Positions 52,093 through 64,000 of a stretch of 64,000 nucleotides of DNA are shown piece after piece. Numbering within the stretch: the stretch's first letter is position 1; each line of letters begins with the position of its first letter. The notes below the pieces were generated by a model, which worked only from the letters and a program-made list of their open reading frames with translations, was not told where the DNA came from and did no database searches. The stretch spans positions 9,346,146 through 9,410,145 of the forward strand of contig JAPFBE010000002.1 of NCBI GenBank assembly GCA_034336665.1, given 5' to 3'. The position numbers were made by a program, and so were the translations under genes. The DNA is from Luscinia megarhynchos (taxonomy: Eukaryota; Chordata; Aves; Passeriformes; Turdidae).

Positions 52093-52338
52093 ATAGAATC
52101 ACAGAGTGGTTTGGGCTGGCTGGGACCTTAAAGATACCACCCATGAGATCAGGATTCACAGGGCCCCATGCAATCTGGCCTCAAACACTTCCAGCAATGG
52201 GTAATCACAGCTTCTGTGAGCAGCCTACTCTAGTGCTTACCACCCTTTGAGTAATTAATTTCTTCCTAACAGCTAGTCTAAACTGCCCTCTTTTAGTCTA
52301 AAGCCATTGTCCCCTGTCCTGTTACGGGCTGCCTGTAC

Positions 52339-52425
52339 AGAATCACAGAACCATAAAATTACTTGGGTTGAATGGAACCCTCAGAGATCCTACACCACTC
52401 TGCCAGATCTGGTTGCCCAAAGTCT
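52339..52425 (-). mobile_element. Nested CR1 3' tail inside the 52.1 kb CR1
   Basis: AGAATCACAGAACCATAAAA followed by TTGGGTTGAATGGAACCC, and a downstream block like CACTCTGCCAGATCTGGTTG, repeats the CR1 3' end. It falls in the middle of the surrounding copy, where that copy should read on from GTCCTGTTACGGGCTGCC. The host CR1 resumes around 52430. The simplest reading is a short, strongly 5'-truncated CR1 insertion in the same orientation. A local duplication is the alternative. The right edge is approximate. Confidence 0.7.
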
Positions 52426-52530
52426 TGTCTTTCTCTGTCTTTCTTATTACTCCCTTTATATATTGAAAGCCTACAATAAGGTTTCCCTAGAACTTTATGT
52501 CTTCTCCAGGCTGAACAATCTCTTTCAGTC

Positions 52531-52557
52531 TTTTTTTTTTTTTTTTTTTTTTTTTTT
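52531..52557. repeat. Poly-T tract, 27 bases, inside a CR1
   Basis: An uninterrupted run of 27 T replaces the short CR1 segment that normally lies between the CTCTTTCAG-like block and AGGAGAGGTG. CR1 elements do not carry poly-A tails, so this is probably slippage expansion of a T-rich patch, or an assembly artefact. Confidence 0.95.
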
Positions 52558-53059
52558 CCCCACAGGAGAGGTGTTCCATCCTCTCTCTAAAAATTTTCAT
52601 TCCCTCTTCTGGACCGGCTCCAACAGATCCATGTCTTTCTTGTATTGAGGACTCCAGAAGTGGGTGCAGTACTCAAGTGGGGTCTCATGAGACCAGAGCA
52701 GAGGGGCAGAACCAGCCCCCCAATCTGCTGGCCCTGCTGCTTTGTTGCAGACAAAGATATGGTTGGCTTTCTGGCCTGCAGGTGCACATTGCTGGGCCAG
52801 GACCAATTTTTCATCTACCAGCGTCTATCCTCAAATCCTTCTTCACAGGCCTGCTCAATCCCTTCATCCCCCAGTCTGTGTGGATATTGGGGAATGCCCA
52901 CACAAGCTGTAGGACCTGGCCTTGCTGAACTTCATGAGGCTCACAGAGGCTCAGGGGCAGCTCTGGATGGCATTCCTTCCCTTCTGCACCAACTGCACCA
53001 CTCAGCTCGGTGTCATCTGCAGACCTGGTGAGTGAGAATCCCACTGTATATAAACATGC

Positions 53060-53325
53060 ACCCAGACTCTTCTCAGTGGTATCCAGTGGGTGGACAACAA
53101 TGGGCAATGGGCATAAACTGAAATTCAGGAAACACCATTTAAACCTAAGAAAAACCCCCATTGTTATGATGAGGTCAAACACTGGATAAGGCTGCACAGA
53201 GAGGCTGCAGAGTTTCCATCCTTGGAGATGTTCAGAAATGACCAGACAAGGTATTAAGCAACCATGCCTTGAACCAGGGGAATGGGGATGGGCACATGGC
53301 CTCAAGAGATCCCTTCCATGACATC
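53060..53325 (+). mobile_element. CR1 LINE fragment, 3' end, on + (head-to-head with its neighbour)
   Basis: CCCAGACTCTTCTCAGTGG, then ATGGGCATAAACTGAAATTC, GAGAGGCTGCAGAGTTTCC and ATCCTTGGAGATGTTCAGAA give a CR1 3' region in sense orientation. It ends near AGAGATCCCTTCC without a clear terminal repeat. It abuts the opposite-strand copy that ends near 53052, so the two 5'-truncated ends face each other. Confidence 0.82.
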
Positions 53326-56300
53326 CAAAAAACAGCCTCACAAAAGGCAAGAACTGGCTCCTAGTCTGGTATGGCAAACCTCAGAAACAGAAACAAGAGT
53401 GAATTCCATTCACTTACACAGTCCTCAAAGTTGCTACACTTTGAAGCATGATTTTATGACTGTAGTAGAAATGTCAGGTATTTTTAGGTGTCCTTAATAT
53501 TCCTGTCTTTTTCCAACCCATACTGGTAATTGTTTCCTGATCAAAAATATTTTAATGAGTTTGAAACTGAGGTAACACATTTGTACCTGTTTTAATGCCC
53601 ATATTTTCAATCCATTGATTTTTTCAAAAACATTTTTCAGACTTTTTAAACCTTACCCAGTATCTTCCAATTCTCTCTTTTTCATGTGGTCAATAAATCT
53701 GGGGTTAGGATCTTCTTAATTTTTCCCCTAAATTAGACTCTTAAGAAAAAAATGTAGTCTCTTCTCTTCTAGCTTTACTGTCACTACATTCAGAAATTGG
53801 TCTCCTGTAGACATTTCACAGGAAGAAATTCTTTGGGGCACATTTTTCAAAGGCAAAAACAGCAGGTAAGAAATCAATCATCAAGAAAAAATATTGTCCA
53901 TTGGGTCTCACTTTCCAGCAATGCATTTGGAAATTTCCTTGCATATACTTGCATGAGACCTGCAAATGAATTTTAGAATAACACACAGAGATCAATTTCT
54001 AATGGCTATGCATCATTCTTGATGGCTGAACAAAAAACTAGGCACATAGGAAATGAGCACTTCATGACCAGCAGCTGTCCTGAGCAGAGGGAACACGAGC
54101 ACAACCAACAGCCAGCTGTTTTGGGCCTAAGACAACTGCCATTAGAATGACATGTTCAGATGGTGAAAATTCGGGTACTTAGTGCTGTGTTTCAGTCTCT
54201 TCATCGACAATATAATGCATCTGTTCCTCTTTTTGCTGTGATTTATTTCAAGTAGATAACATGCTGACCACAATAAAAACACAATAAAGACACAAACTGT
54301 CTATAGTGCTCTGAAAAAATTAGCATTTGGCATCTGGTTCAGAACTGTGTATGCTTGCAAAAACACATCTCCACTATAAAAAAACAAATCTTCCCAAAGC
54401 ACGGAACTACATTACAATGTCTGTTTTAACATGATGAGTTCTCCCTGGCTGGTATGTATTTATTGGATAAATCCTACTAACAATAATACAAACAGTCCCA
54501 GACATTATCATCTTAAAACTTTATTTAAAGAGAAACTTCTGAACACTGGCAGAACATCAAAATACTTTCTCCTGTGTTTCCTTGACAGAATAACAAGCAT
54601 TAATTTTTTTAAAATTCTGCATTATTTGTCCAACTATGATTAATGAAAAAAAATCCCACTGAACAGAACATGGATTAGACACATTAACCTTTCAGTGTAT
54701 AAGCAGAATGCAATTTCTGCACAAATGCAGGAGACTTATTTTTCTGAGTCAATAAAAAAACCCAAAAAACTCATAAAACCACTTTCTTTTCTTGTGAACC
54801 TTGTTTTTCCTATCAGCAACTTTCAACAGCTACTCAAAATCTTCTTTTGACTGTTTTAATGCAGGGACTTCTTAGCAGCTTTATATGGAGTGAGGTTTGG
54901 TTTTATTAAGAATGTAAAGGATTTGGATGTCAAAAAGATTTTGTGAAAGTACTTTATAGAACTCTTTCCTCTCATTCTCGGCAAAATTCGTATGGTTAGA
55001 ATAAAATGGGGAAAAAATACACTTAAATTTAGGTTGAATGGGCAATGTACATAGTAAATACACTCTCTCTTTTTCATCCACTTTAATACTTACAGACCTT
55101 CATTTGAGAATAGCATTAGACTAAAATCTGGACAAAGCTTTGACAGATCTATGCCAAAAGCCTCCTGTTTGACTTAGTTAGGATAGACAGTAGTCTAAAA
55201 CTGTCATCCAATCTCTGAAAGTTTTCCTTCACTTTAAGAAAAGAGAAGAAATCCATCCCAGACCTACTAGAAAAAACGTGTTGGATTGGTTGCTTTGACG
55301 ATGAGGAAAAAAACAACCAGATTCTACTTTTAGAAGTTATTTTAAAGGCAATTATATTTATTTGACCCTGCTGCTTTCAGGTTTCACCTTTGAGCTTTTG
55401 TCTTCCATCCTAATCTCAAAGTAACTGATAATAGCTTTAGGAGATTTATGGGTATCTTCTGTTAGCATTAAAACACTATCCAATACCCAAAAATTGAACA
55501 AGAATTGAAACGCCTAAATGGACAGTCAGCCGTATTTTATAATGGTGACAAACTTAGGCCCTGAACAACTAACATAAAGAATGGCAGGTAGCCTAAAGTA
55601 GATCAGGTAAAAAAGGTAAAATGTTTGAGCTACAAAAAGTCTTATATTCTAGGGAACAATTATGTGTACTATGAAAAATGAAATTCAGGAAAAAAACTTC
55701 AAAAATCATCTCCTATTAATCAGAAAGAATGCTGTGAGACAGGATGTGAGGAAATGGCACAAAGCTGTGCCAGGGGAAGTTCAGACTGGGTATGAGAGTG
55801 GCCCAGCACTGGCACAGGCTCCCCAGGGAGCTGGGCATGGCCCCCAGCTGTCAGTGCCCAATAAGTGCTCTGAAGGTGGTTCAGATTTTAGGCTGCTTTG
55901 TGTGGAGTCGGGAGCTGGACTTGACCACCGTTGTGGGTTGCCTCCAAATGAAGATATCCAATGGTTCTGTGGGTTTGCATCCACTAGACAGGTAATTTGG
56001 GTGACATGAGTGTAATCCAAATAAAGGTGCTGTTTCACATATAGGAATTAAGAGGAAAAAAGCACACAAGTCAGATGCTTAACACAATGATGGATATTAA
56101 TGTTGCAACTACTTTGCTCTTTGAATCTCTTTTCTTCCTTCTCCCTAACATCCCTTAAAAACTATAAACACCCAAAGATACACTATATAACCTGCACTTC
56201 AAGTTATAGAGGAACATAGTAATAACCCATCTGCACATTAACATAACTACATACATCCTGGCCCTCCATCCCAATTCACATCCCTGTACAGATTTTACAC

Positions 56301-57413
56301 TTACCAGTTCTTAAGGCAGAAGATATTGTGAGAAGATCAGATCCTGTGAGATTTGGTTTCTTTCCTCTTTAAGAAATTCACCACTACTCAGAATTAGGCT
56401 TTTTATCTGTTCTTTATCATTAATCCAGTTCCCTCTAAACCAACAGAAAGCCTTCCTACTTATACTGAAAGGAAATATATCAGATTCATAGTCAACATGA
56501 TGGAAATATTTTGGGAAGATCAACGGAGATAAAACCAGTCAGATAACCAGTGCCCAAGAGCGTTTGCATCATTTTTTAAAAAACTGTCCTCTCTGAATAT
56601 TTAATCACAAGCACTGTGTTTTGCCCACAAATGCAGCCAGTAAAACGTGCTCCCAAGCAGAAGAAAATGCAGATAGTGTTTTGTTGGTTGAGTCACCAGG
56701 AAAAACAGCCAACCACACAAGAACACTCTGATTTTTAGCTGCTGTGCACACAATACACCAGAATAGCTTGCTCATTAAGTCCCTTGTCATCTTGTATTTT
56801 AGGTGGTAGTTTGTTTTGTATGCTCAAGGGATATAAATCTCTACAAAATCAGAATGTGTAACTTCTTATTCAGATGTATGCATATCACATGAAAGTACTG
56901 GAAGAAAGAAATATGCTCTTAAATTTGATTTCTGAATATGGTTAATTAAAAGGTTATTAACATGGGGATGTTTTGTTCTTGTCTTTCCTCACTGTTCTTC
57001 TCCTTTCCTCATTTATAGTGCTGTATCTTTCTACTTTGCACTATCTCTGGTGTTTATTATCTCGTGCAGTATTACAATTCAATTTGGTAATCCAGCAAAA
57101 AGTTCTTGAATAATTCTGGTTTCGTTGTCTCTTACTCCATGAAAGTTGATTAATTTACTACCAGAGTCAATGCAGAATAAAGCAACAGAACGTACCTGGA
57201 AGGAAGGTTGATATGGGAGGAGCAGGATTTAAAAGTTGCCAACTGTAGGCTGTGGGTCAAAACCCCCAGGTTGCCTTATCTTTCTCCTTCAAATATGCCA
57301 GAAGGCTTGGAATTCCTGCATATGAATTTCCATTGGTTCCCACCCCCCTTTCATCTGTTTGCAGGTAGTGGCAGCAGCTGTTATTTGTTTTGGCTGAGCT
57401 GATTAGATTATGG
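53326..57413. other. Mostly gene-free upstream DNA, fourth part
   Basis: AT-rich sequence with only the degraded CR1 at 55740-55945. No supportable gene. Confidence 0.6.
55740..55945 (+). mobile_element. Degraded CR1 LINE 3' fragment, on +
   Basis: AGCTGTGCCAGGGGAAGTTC, then TGGGTATGAGAGTGGC, ACTGGCACAGGCTCCCCAGG and GGAGCTGGACTTGACCACC are diverged versions of consecutive CR1 3'-region blocks. No terminal TTCTATGATTC survives. The 115-residue frame at 55662-56009 overlaps it and is not a gene. Confidence 0.72.
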
Positions 57414-58023
57414 ATCATAGACTCACAGAGTGGTTATGGTCTGGCCTTTAAAGGATGACCTTTAAAGCTCATCTAGTCCAATCCCCACGACAAACAGCGA
57501 CATCTTCAACTTGACCAGGTTGCTCAGAGCCCTACCCAAACCCGGCCTTGAATGTTCCCAAGCATGGGACACCTACCACCTTTCTGGGCAACCTATTCCA
57601 GTGTTTCATCACCCTCATCATCAAAAAATTCTTGCTTGTATGTAGTCTGAATCTACCCTCTTTTAGTTTAAAACTGTTCCCCCTTTCCTATCATTGAAGG
57701 CTCTGCTAAAAAGTCTGTCCCCATTTTTCTTACAAGCCCCCTTTAAGAACAGAAAGGCCACAAAAAACTCTCCCTGGAGCCTTCTCTTCTCCAGCTGAAG
57801 AACCCCAACTCTCTCAGTCTTTTTTCAGAGGAGGCGTGTTTTACTTCTCTAATAATTTTTGTGGCCTTTCTCTGGAATGCTTCCAACAGGTGTTTCAGTG
57901 CTGGGGACCCCAGAGCTGGATGCAGCACTCCAGGCAGGATCTCGCCAGAGCAAAGCATGTGAATCACCTCCCTTTACCTGCTGGCCACACAGCTTTGATG
58001 TAGCCCAGGATGCAGCTGACTTT
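57414..58023 (-). mobile_element. CR1 LINE fragment, 3' part, on -
   Basis: The plus strand begins TCATAGACTCACAGAGTGG and runs through TTGACCAGGTTGCTCAGAGC, CTTCTCTTCTCCAGCTGAAG and CCCCAGAGCTGGATGCAGC to GATGTAGCCCAGGATGCAGC. This is the reverse complement of a CR1 3' UTR and ORF2 end, 5'-truncated like most copies. A 74-residue minus frame at 57743-57967 is an ORF2 remnant. Confidence 0.93.
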
Positions 58024-59254
58024 AAAAGCTAACTTAATTTAGATGTGCCATTGACATACTTTAGTAAATTCTGAATTGTTTCTTCAGCTTTGAGTAATGT
58101 GAAATACAAAGTGTTTTTCATAATTCAGTGCTTGAAAACTGAAAGTTTTCAATAATGACATGATGCTCTAACATCCCAGGGTTCTTGGAAACAGCAGTCT
58201 CAGATATGGAAACTAAGCTCATTAAGGGCTTATAAATTCTTCATGAAAGAAAATGCTACATGTGGAGTTAAATCAGGGGAGGGATAAAGATAATGCCTGA
58301 TACACAGACTGAGACACAGTTTAGAAATAGATACTTTGCTCCTTGTATCCTGGCTAGATTTTACTCTGGATGCTTCCTGTACTGTATTAATACCTTTTCT
58401 TTACAGTTGTTCCTACAGAAATACTATCATAGAGTTCAGCAGAGATAGGCCCAAGACTACCACAAAACCCAGGGAACGAACAATCCACTTTCTTTCTCAT
58501 AAAAAGAGAAGGACCTCTACATTAAAAAATAAAAGTTATATTTATGACTCACATGACAGATCTAAAGTGTCCTTTGTGGGCAAAAGCCACATATATTTAG
58601 AAACTGAGTTTTTATTTTCTGTAGCTTCTTACCTAAGGAGGATCAAACACAGATCTGTGTACCTGATGTGTGCTCTCCATCTATATGAGAGTGATTTAAT
58701 TTGCATATGCATCTTTCATAAATACTTGCTTTCAAGGAAAAGTTGGAAGCATAGCAGTTTTTTTATCCTGGAGTGTGGATATGCAGGGTATTGAGCAAGG
58801 ACTGGCTTTATATTAGGTGGCATCAGAAAGACAGTATTTTCTAGCATCCTTTTGCAAAGGTTACCATGTAATCAATATCACTAGTTGTACCATTAAAAAA
58901 TCACCCAAAAAGTCCCTCAAGCAGCAACAAGAAATTAAAGTATACTTTTTTTGTTTAATACCAAATTCTTGATATACTGCAGAATAGCTTCATCATGTGT
59001 TTTGTACTAACCCAATTAAGTATTAAAAAGTGTAGAAGATACTACCTGCCTTTCTTATAAATATGCTGAGGTTATGGATATTCCCAGTCATGCTCCCACC
59101 TGCTCTGCCCTTTTGCTCTGAAGTAGGTGATGTGCCACCCCTGCTCCTTTCTGACAGTAGAAAATTACTCCTTTTTGACATTCTCTGTAAAAAATTTGTC
59201 ACCTGAAATCCCTAGATCTCTTTCATAATGCATTGGGTAGGTTGGAGGTAAGGA

Positions 59255-59312
59255 GGTTGGTTGGTTGGTTGGTTGGTTGGTTGGTTGGTTGGTTGGTTGG
59301 TTGGTTGGTTGG
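59255..59312. repeat. (GGTT)n microsatellite
   Basis: About 14.5 perfect GGTT units without interruption. The unit differs from the vertebrate telomere repeat TTAGGG. A perfect array of this length is likely to vary in length between individuals. Confidence 0.97.
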
Positions 59313-60620
59313 AGTTTTCTTAACAACTAGGGTTAAGAAAGATGTAAGCAATACACACCAAGTCTTGAAAGCCTATGGAAGACAAGGCTAGGACTGTCAG
59401 CTGTGCAGAGCAACATTGCTGTAGTTACATTTTTGACATGAGGGACTTTCAGTGCCTAATTCCAGTTATGACATATCACTGTAAATGAGGTGGCGATTCC
59501 TGAGACATGTATCCTAAAAAGTGGGTAGGCTTCATGCTGAGGTGGTAACTGTACTTCTGCACTTGATCACCAGCATCTAAAGCATATTTTCCTGTAGCTA
59601 TTCAGAAGGCACTTCAGAATGCATGCACGGATTTAGTCTATTCCAAAATGAGCAGGAACAAACCAACCTTTGGCAGTAGTCTGAGTGAAGTAGACTTAGA
59701 GCTTGGATAAGTATTTCTAGCTTTTTTCCTTTCACAAAGATTATATTGCACCAGTGGGTGAGTATGCAGAAGAACATATTGCCTATACATGTTGGACTGA
59801 CAACACTTGAAGGAACTTCCCTTTAATAGCAACTGTGGTTTCACAGCAGAACTCAAACACAGCAGAACTCTTGGCAGCATCATGGGAATCCCAGGTGCTT
59901 CACATGAGAATCCTGAATAGTTGTTTTGATGCCATGATGACTTTTTGCCCTTTCTTTTATATACCTTTTATATACTTTTGTTTTGTTTTTTTTGGTTTTT
60001 TCTATCTTCAGTGCTCTTAGCATGCATACTTGTAATTCTTTAAGTCTGATAACTTAGCATAGTCCTGGCTGGAAAGCCCTAAGCTATCTTGAGAAACCAA
60101 GCTCTTCTTTAAAATACATCCTGGAAATTAGGATTAGGTCCCTCCAGGGGAGAATTCTTCAGGATGGGGAGATATCATGCTATTTATTCAAGCTGCTTGT
60201 TGAGGCATCTTTGTGAGATATGCTAATTTGCAAGATCTAGAAAATTGTATATGTGACCTACCAGGGGTGTGCATTTTGATGCATTCCACCGTGGTGAAGC
60301 GGTGCACCATAAAGATCCTTACTAAATACCACAGTAAAAACCCTTTATACCTCATCCTGTGTCTGACTCTAAATTCTTAGGAGCAAGGAAAAGACATCTG
60401 CTTTAGAGTTTTTTTTAGGTATTTAATTATTTTTATTGAAAAATAGCATCAGTATATTACTACTTTTGAAGTTTTTCTTACTCAGGTGGGATAGCAATTA
60501 AGTCTATATGTGAACTGAAGCTGAGCAGTAGTGTTGCAAAAACAAATATATCTGCTGCTTCCCTATCACAAAATCTAGATGTTTGTATGGCTGAATGCTG
60601 AAATAAATCTAAAATAATTT

Positions 60621-60633
60621 TATATATATATAT
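60621..60633. repeat. Short (TA)n tract
   Basis: Six and a half TA units within AT-rich sequence. Confidence 0.85.
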
Positions 60634-63600
60634 TTGAACACCAAAAAATACCCCAGTTGGTTATCTTTCAACCAGATCAGCTTTCCAGTTTGGTTAACTG
60701 TAGTGATGTAATACCTGATATTCAAAATATTCAAAAGATACAATGTAGAAAATTATGACAGAGCTGGAACAAGTGATTGGAAGTGGCAAAGGAGAAATAG
60801 TACTTAGGCTTCTCATGCTGCTTTAAAAGCTGGTTGTCATGCATTACACTAAGAATTTTTTTTATAATTAAAATGAAACTTGCTAGTTTTATTTCTACTT
60901 TTTATAGTTTTTTGCAATGGTAATACAAAAATAAAATCATTATTTTTTCCAGGTTTGTAACAATGAGAATATTTTCATTTTAAAAAATGGAGTGAAATGA
61001 ATGCCTTGCTGATGCAACAAAGGATAGCTTTTATTCCTGTATCCTCCTTGTCGTGGCAGAGATCCTACCTCACTCCCTGATCCATGGCTCCTGGCCACCG
61101 AGTCCTGTGCATTCCTTTGCTTTCCCTCTGGCACTCATCAGACAATTCTTCAAGTCAGTTCAGTTTATTAACCTAGCAGAGAAGAGAGTCTTCTTTTTCC
61201 TGATCAACTTGTTTTCTGGCATATGACATAAGCTCACAGAGGAATCCAGAGAACACAAGAGTTTGTGCAAGGTAAAAAATATGTGCATTGACAACTTCTG
61301 ATTGGAAACATGAAAAAGAGAATGAAAAAACAGGAGAAAAAGACTGTCATCTTCTCTCTTTCAGGGTATGTGAGCTTTTAGATCAGGTCATCTTGACGCA
61401 TCACAGGCTCAGGTTGATGAATGCTAATATTAAAGTCAAACAGAATTTGTAATTTAGTCTTGCTCCTCTTCTAACTTTATGTTTACCTAAATTAAAAGAC
61501 TCTTATTTTGAGCTACTCTGGCTTCTGTAAAATACCAAATTTCTATCAGTCTGGACTGTATTTTGGAAATATAAAATTAGTTCAGACTGTAGTTTTGAAG
61601 TGGGGATCAAAGTAAAACTCTGGAAATACAAAACTACTATATTTTGCACTTAAGCTTTTATATTACTGTCCTATAAGGATATGACTTGACTAATTCACAG
61701 GTATTCACAGGTATACATACATCCCACTTACAAACTGACAGTGTACACAGCTGTTTTTGAGAAGATGGCTTTATTTCTTTTTCGTTGGAAATGCCTTTTC
61801 TTGTGCTAGATTCTGTTTCCCCTGGGTAGCTGTGCTCTTTTTAATCATCTTTGGAGCTGCAAAACAAATTGCCATATTATTGCTTTGTAAGCTTCCATCT
61901 GTCATCCATATTGTAGTTTATTGCTTTCTCACTGATATCAAAGGCCACAGTGAAGATAGCTCCTTCTATTAATAGTTACTAGTATAACTAACACTAATAA
62001 CTGACTAAACAATACAGCAAGAAGTATATTTGGAGTGGAAGTCAACTGTGAGACCTTCCTATGTTTTCTGTGACTTTTGTGGAGTTATTTCTGTACTATT
62101 TTTTGCAAGTAAACTTATTTATTCAATTTTCCCTGTTACCCAATTTCAAAGCACAGTTTGCATACTTACCTTTGTATGAAAGATATCACATCATTTCATG
62201 TGTAAGACTAAATTAAAGAATAGTCATCATATTCAAACAGAATTCAGCTTTCCTAGTACATGAAGTCCCAATGCTACTGACATTAGTCATCAATTTTGGC
62301 CACAGAGCCTATTATCAAACATTATTTTTGTTCAATACCAAACTAAATTTTCTACATGCCTTGCTGTTGCATGTTGCTGTTCTAAATTTGCCATGCATTC
62401 TTTATATTCCTAGATATTCTAAAAGTATCATTAACATAAAGTCAGCAAGTTTGTTTCTAATGCTTCCCTTATAGCTCTAACATGTGTTGTCAATGGGAGA
62501 TGAATTTCAGCAACTTATTTAACATACTGGATTTTCTCAAAATGGCCATCACAAAGTAACCTTTCCCCGAAATATAAGTTTTAAAAAAATTAAAACCTTC
62601 TTTCCTCTGAAAAATGGCTAGATTTACATGATTTGTCAAGGTTTTGTGTACAGTTACTATCTCAGCATCGATTTAGTGTCCTACAATGCTCTCTTAAGTG
62701 CAGTTACTTTTTTCATTAACATTTATTACCCACCTCAGTATTGATTCATGACATTATTGAATCAAAAGTTAGTTTATCAATCAAATCTAAAAGATTTTTT
62801 GACATTGCTCATACTTCCTGACTCAAACACTTGTACTGCTACTAATTTAATAAATTCATTTTATAGATGATTGTCCATTGAGTGATAAGTGAGTGAAATG
62901 TATCTTGGTGCAATTTAGTACAGATAATGCATTAAAATTAGGTCTTCCCAAGCAACAGAATCAAACAGTCGAAGGTACAAATATGTTAATTGATATTGTA
63001 AAGCTCTCACAGAAGTGTGAGCTTCATTCAAAAGTGAATACTACAGTTAGGTGAGTTCAGGAAAAACGTGAAGTGAAACACTGAAAAAACCTACAAGACT
63101 TCACTCACCATTTGAATTTTGCCTGAATATTTTTTATTTTAAAGATAATCACACATATAGTACTGCAGCCTTGCACTGTGGTGAACTGGTTACATTCAGC
63201 TCCATGCTTCAGTGGCTGGAACGTTTCTGGTACATCCCATGTCTCATTTAAAAATAGCTGTCTTGCAGCATGCTCAGCAGCACAGATACAGCAGAGACAT
63301 CTAACAAGTCTCATCAGTTTCTTGTGCATTAATTCACTTTGGAGGCACCTTTTCAGTTGGCATCCTCTGTCATCAATTAGTGTCTTGACATTCATACATC
63401 ATTGGTGGACTTGTTAAGACATTAATTTTCAACACTAGCATCCTATGCTCCTGCTAGCTTGTTTTGAAACCTGGAATGGGTTTGCAAGCACTTTGGGAAC
63501 TGAGTAGCACCAGTTAGCATAGGGAGAAAAAGGATTTCTGATGTATTCAGAATGGGGCTGCTGTTTTGAAATACCTGGTTTGAGTGCTCTTTGGTTGCAT

Positions 63601-64000
63601 TTAAATTTCCATTCTGTTGGTTATTTGTCTTTAAGTAACTGCATATTGTGCCTTTAAGCACCCCTTTGGCAATAAAAATAAATTTATTTTTTATTTATCA
63701 ATTTATTTTGAATGTTAGCTTTGATACTATCATTTTGTTATGCCAAGATACAGTATTAGAACATAGTAATTACAATAGATTAATTTTAAGATTTTCTGTG
63801 AATTCTTTTTATAACTTTATCTTTTTTTTTAAAATATGTATGCTCACATATATACAGGCACAGCATAATTTTTAGCTTGCCCAGCATTTTCCAGTTCAGC
63901 ACTGCTGCATTGTCACCTTCTTGCCTAGCAGATTGCAGCTTTCAGAGCTGTTCTCAGGCAAACCATGCTGCCATTAACTGGTCTAAATTAGCAGACTTAT

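Larger units (their letters stand above)
52093..53052 (-). mobile_element. CR1 LINE, longest copy in the window, interrupted, on -
   Basis: The plus strand begins TAGAATCACAGAGTGGTTTG. It runs through the reverse-complement 3' UTR and well into ORF2 (AACTTCATGAGGCTCAC, CAGCTCGGTGTCATCTGCAG near 53000). It is interrupted at about 52339-52425 by what looks like the tail of another CR1, and at 52531-52557 by a 27-base poly-T. Frames such as 52645-53031 plus and 52811-53377 minus come from this repeat and its neighbour. Confidence 0.92.
58024..64000. other. Gene-free upstream DNA, last part
   Basis: AT-rich, with the (GGTT)n array at 59.26 kb and a short (TA)n tract. The longest frame (58336-58794 plus, 152 residues) resembles no family known to me. 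No exon of a neighbouring gene is recognisable up to the window edge. Confidence 0.6.

Noticed and set aside
52645..53377. Frames of 128 and 188 residues on both strands
   Set aside because: They lie within CR1 copies and read antisense or out of frame to ORF2.
58336..58794. 152-residue plus-strand frame
   Set aside because: AT-rich composition with no domain or similarity recognised. Treated as chance.
59255..59312. Interstitial telomere repeat
   Set aside because: The unit is GGTT, not TTAGGG.
63105..63417. Overlapping frames on both strands (96 and 79 residues) near the window end
   Set aside because: Looked at as a possible cysteine-rich exon, but there is no family match and no clear splice sites.

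Overview
The window looks like vertebrate nuclear DNA, most probably from a bird. At least ten fragments of CR1-type LINE retrotransposon are recognisable, several ending in the typical 3' motif around TTCTATGATTC. No mammalian L1 or Alu sequence is visible. The background is AT-rich and poor in CpG, and there is one sharp CpG island. Nothing looks bacterial, and no operon, CRISPR array, tRNA or rRNA gene was recognised. The species cannot be fixed from the sequence.

The only protein-coding exon I can support lies on the minus strand at 16357-16546. It encodes an initiator Met, a signal-peptide-like segment, a short extracellular linker and the first membrane segment of a plasma-membrane Na+/H+ exchanger. 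Its residues fit SLC9A3 (NHE3) best. It ends in a phase-1 GTGAGT splice donor. It sits in a CpG island of about 1.3 kb (roughly 16440-17730) with GC boxes and a TATA/GATA-like motif on the minus strand. The gene runs toward lower coordinates, so 1-16356 is the 5' part of intron 1, and exon 2 must lie outside the window.

Layout: 1-16356 is intron 1, carrying three CR1 copies (2.3-2.8, 4.2-4.7 and 7.9-8.6 kb). 16357-17730 holds exon 1, the 5' UTR, the promoter and the CpG island. 17.7-64 kb is about 46 kb of apparently gene-free upstream DNA. It carries further CR1 fragments at 35.8, 37.1, 45.2, 52.1-53.3, 55.8 and 57.4 kb, three long poly-T tracts, a (GGTT)n microsatellite and several short perfect palindromes or hairpins.

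Most long reading frames are either CR1-derived, often on the antisense strand, or GC-rich frames across the CpG island. I found no convincing new biological system. The most informative oddities are internally deleted CR1 copies, a CR1 interrupted by another CR1 tail and a 27-base poly-T, a head-to-head CR1 pair, and a few perfect inverted repeats in the intron and upstream region.
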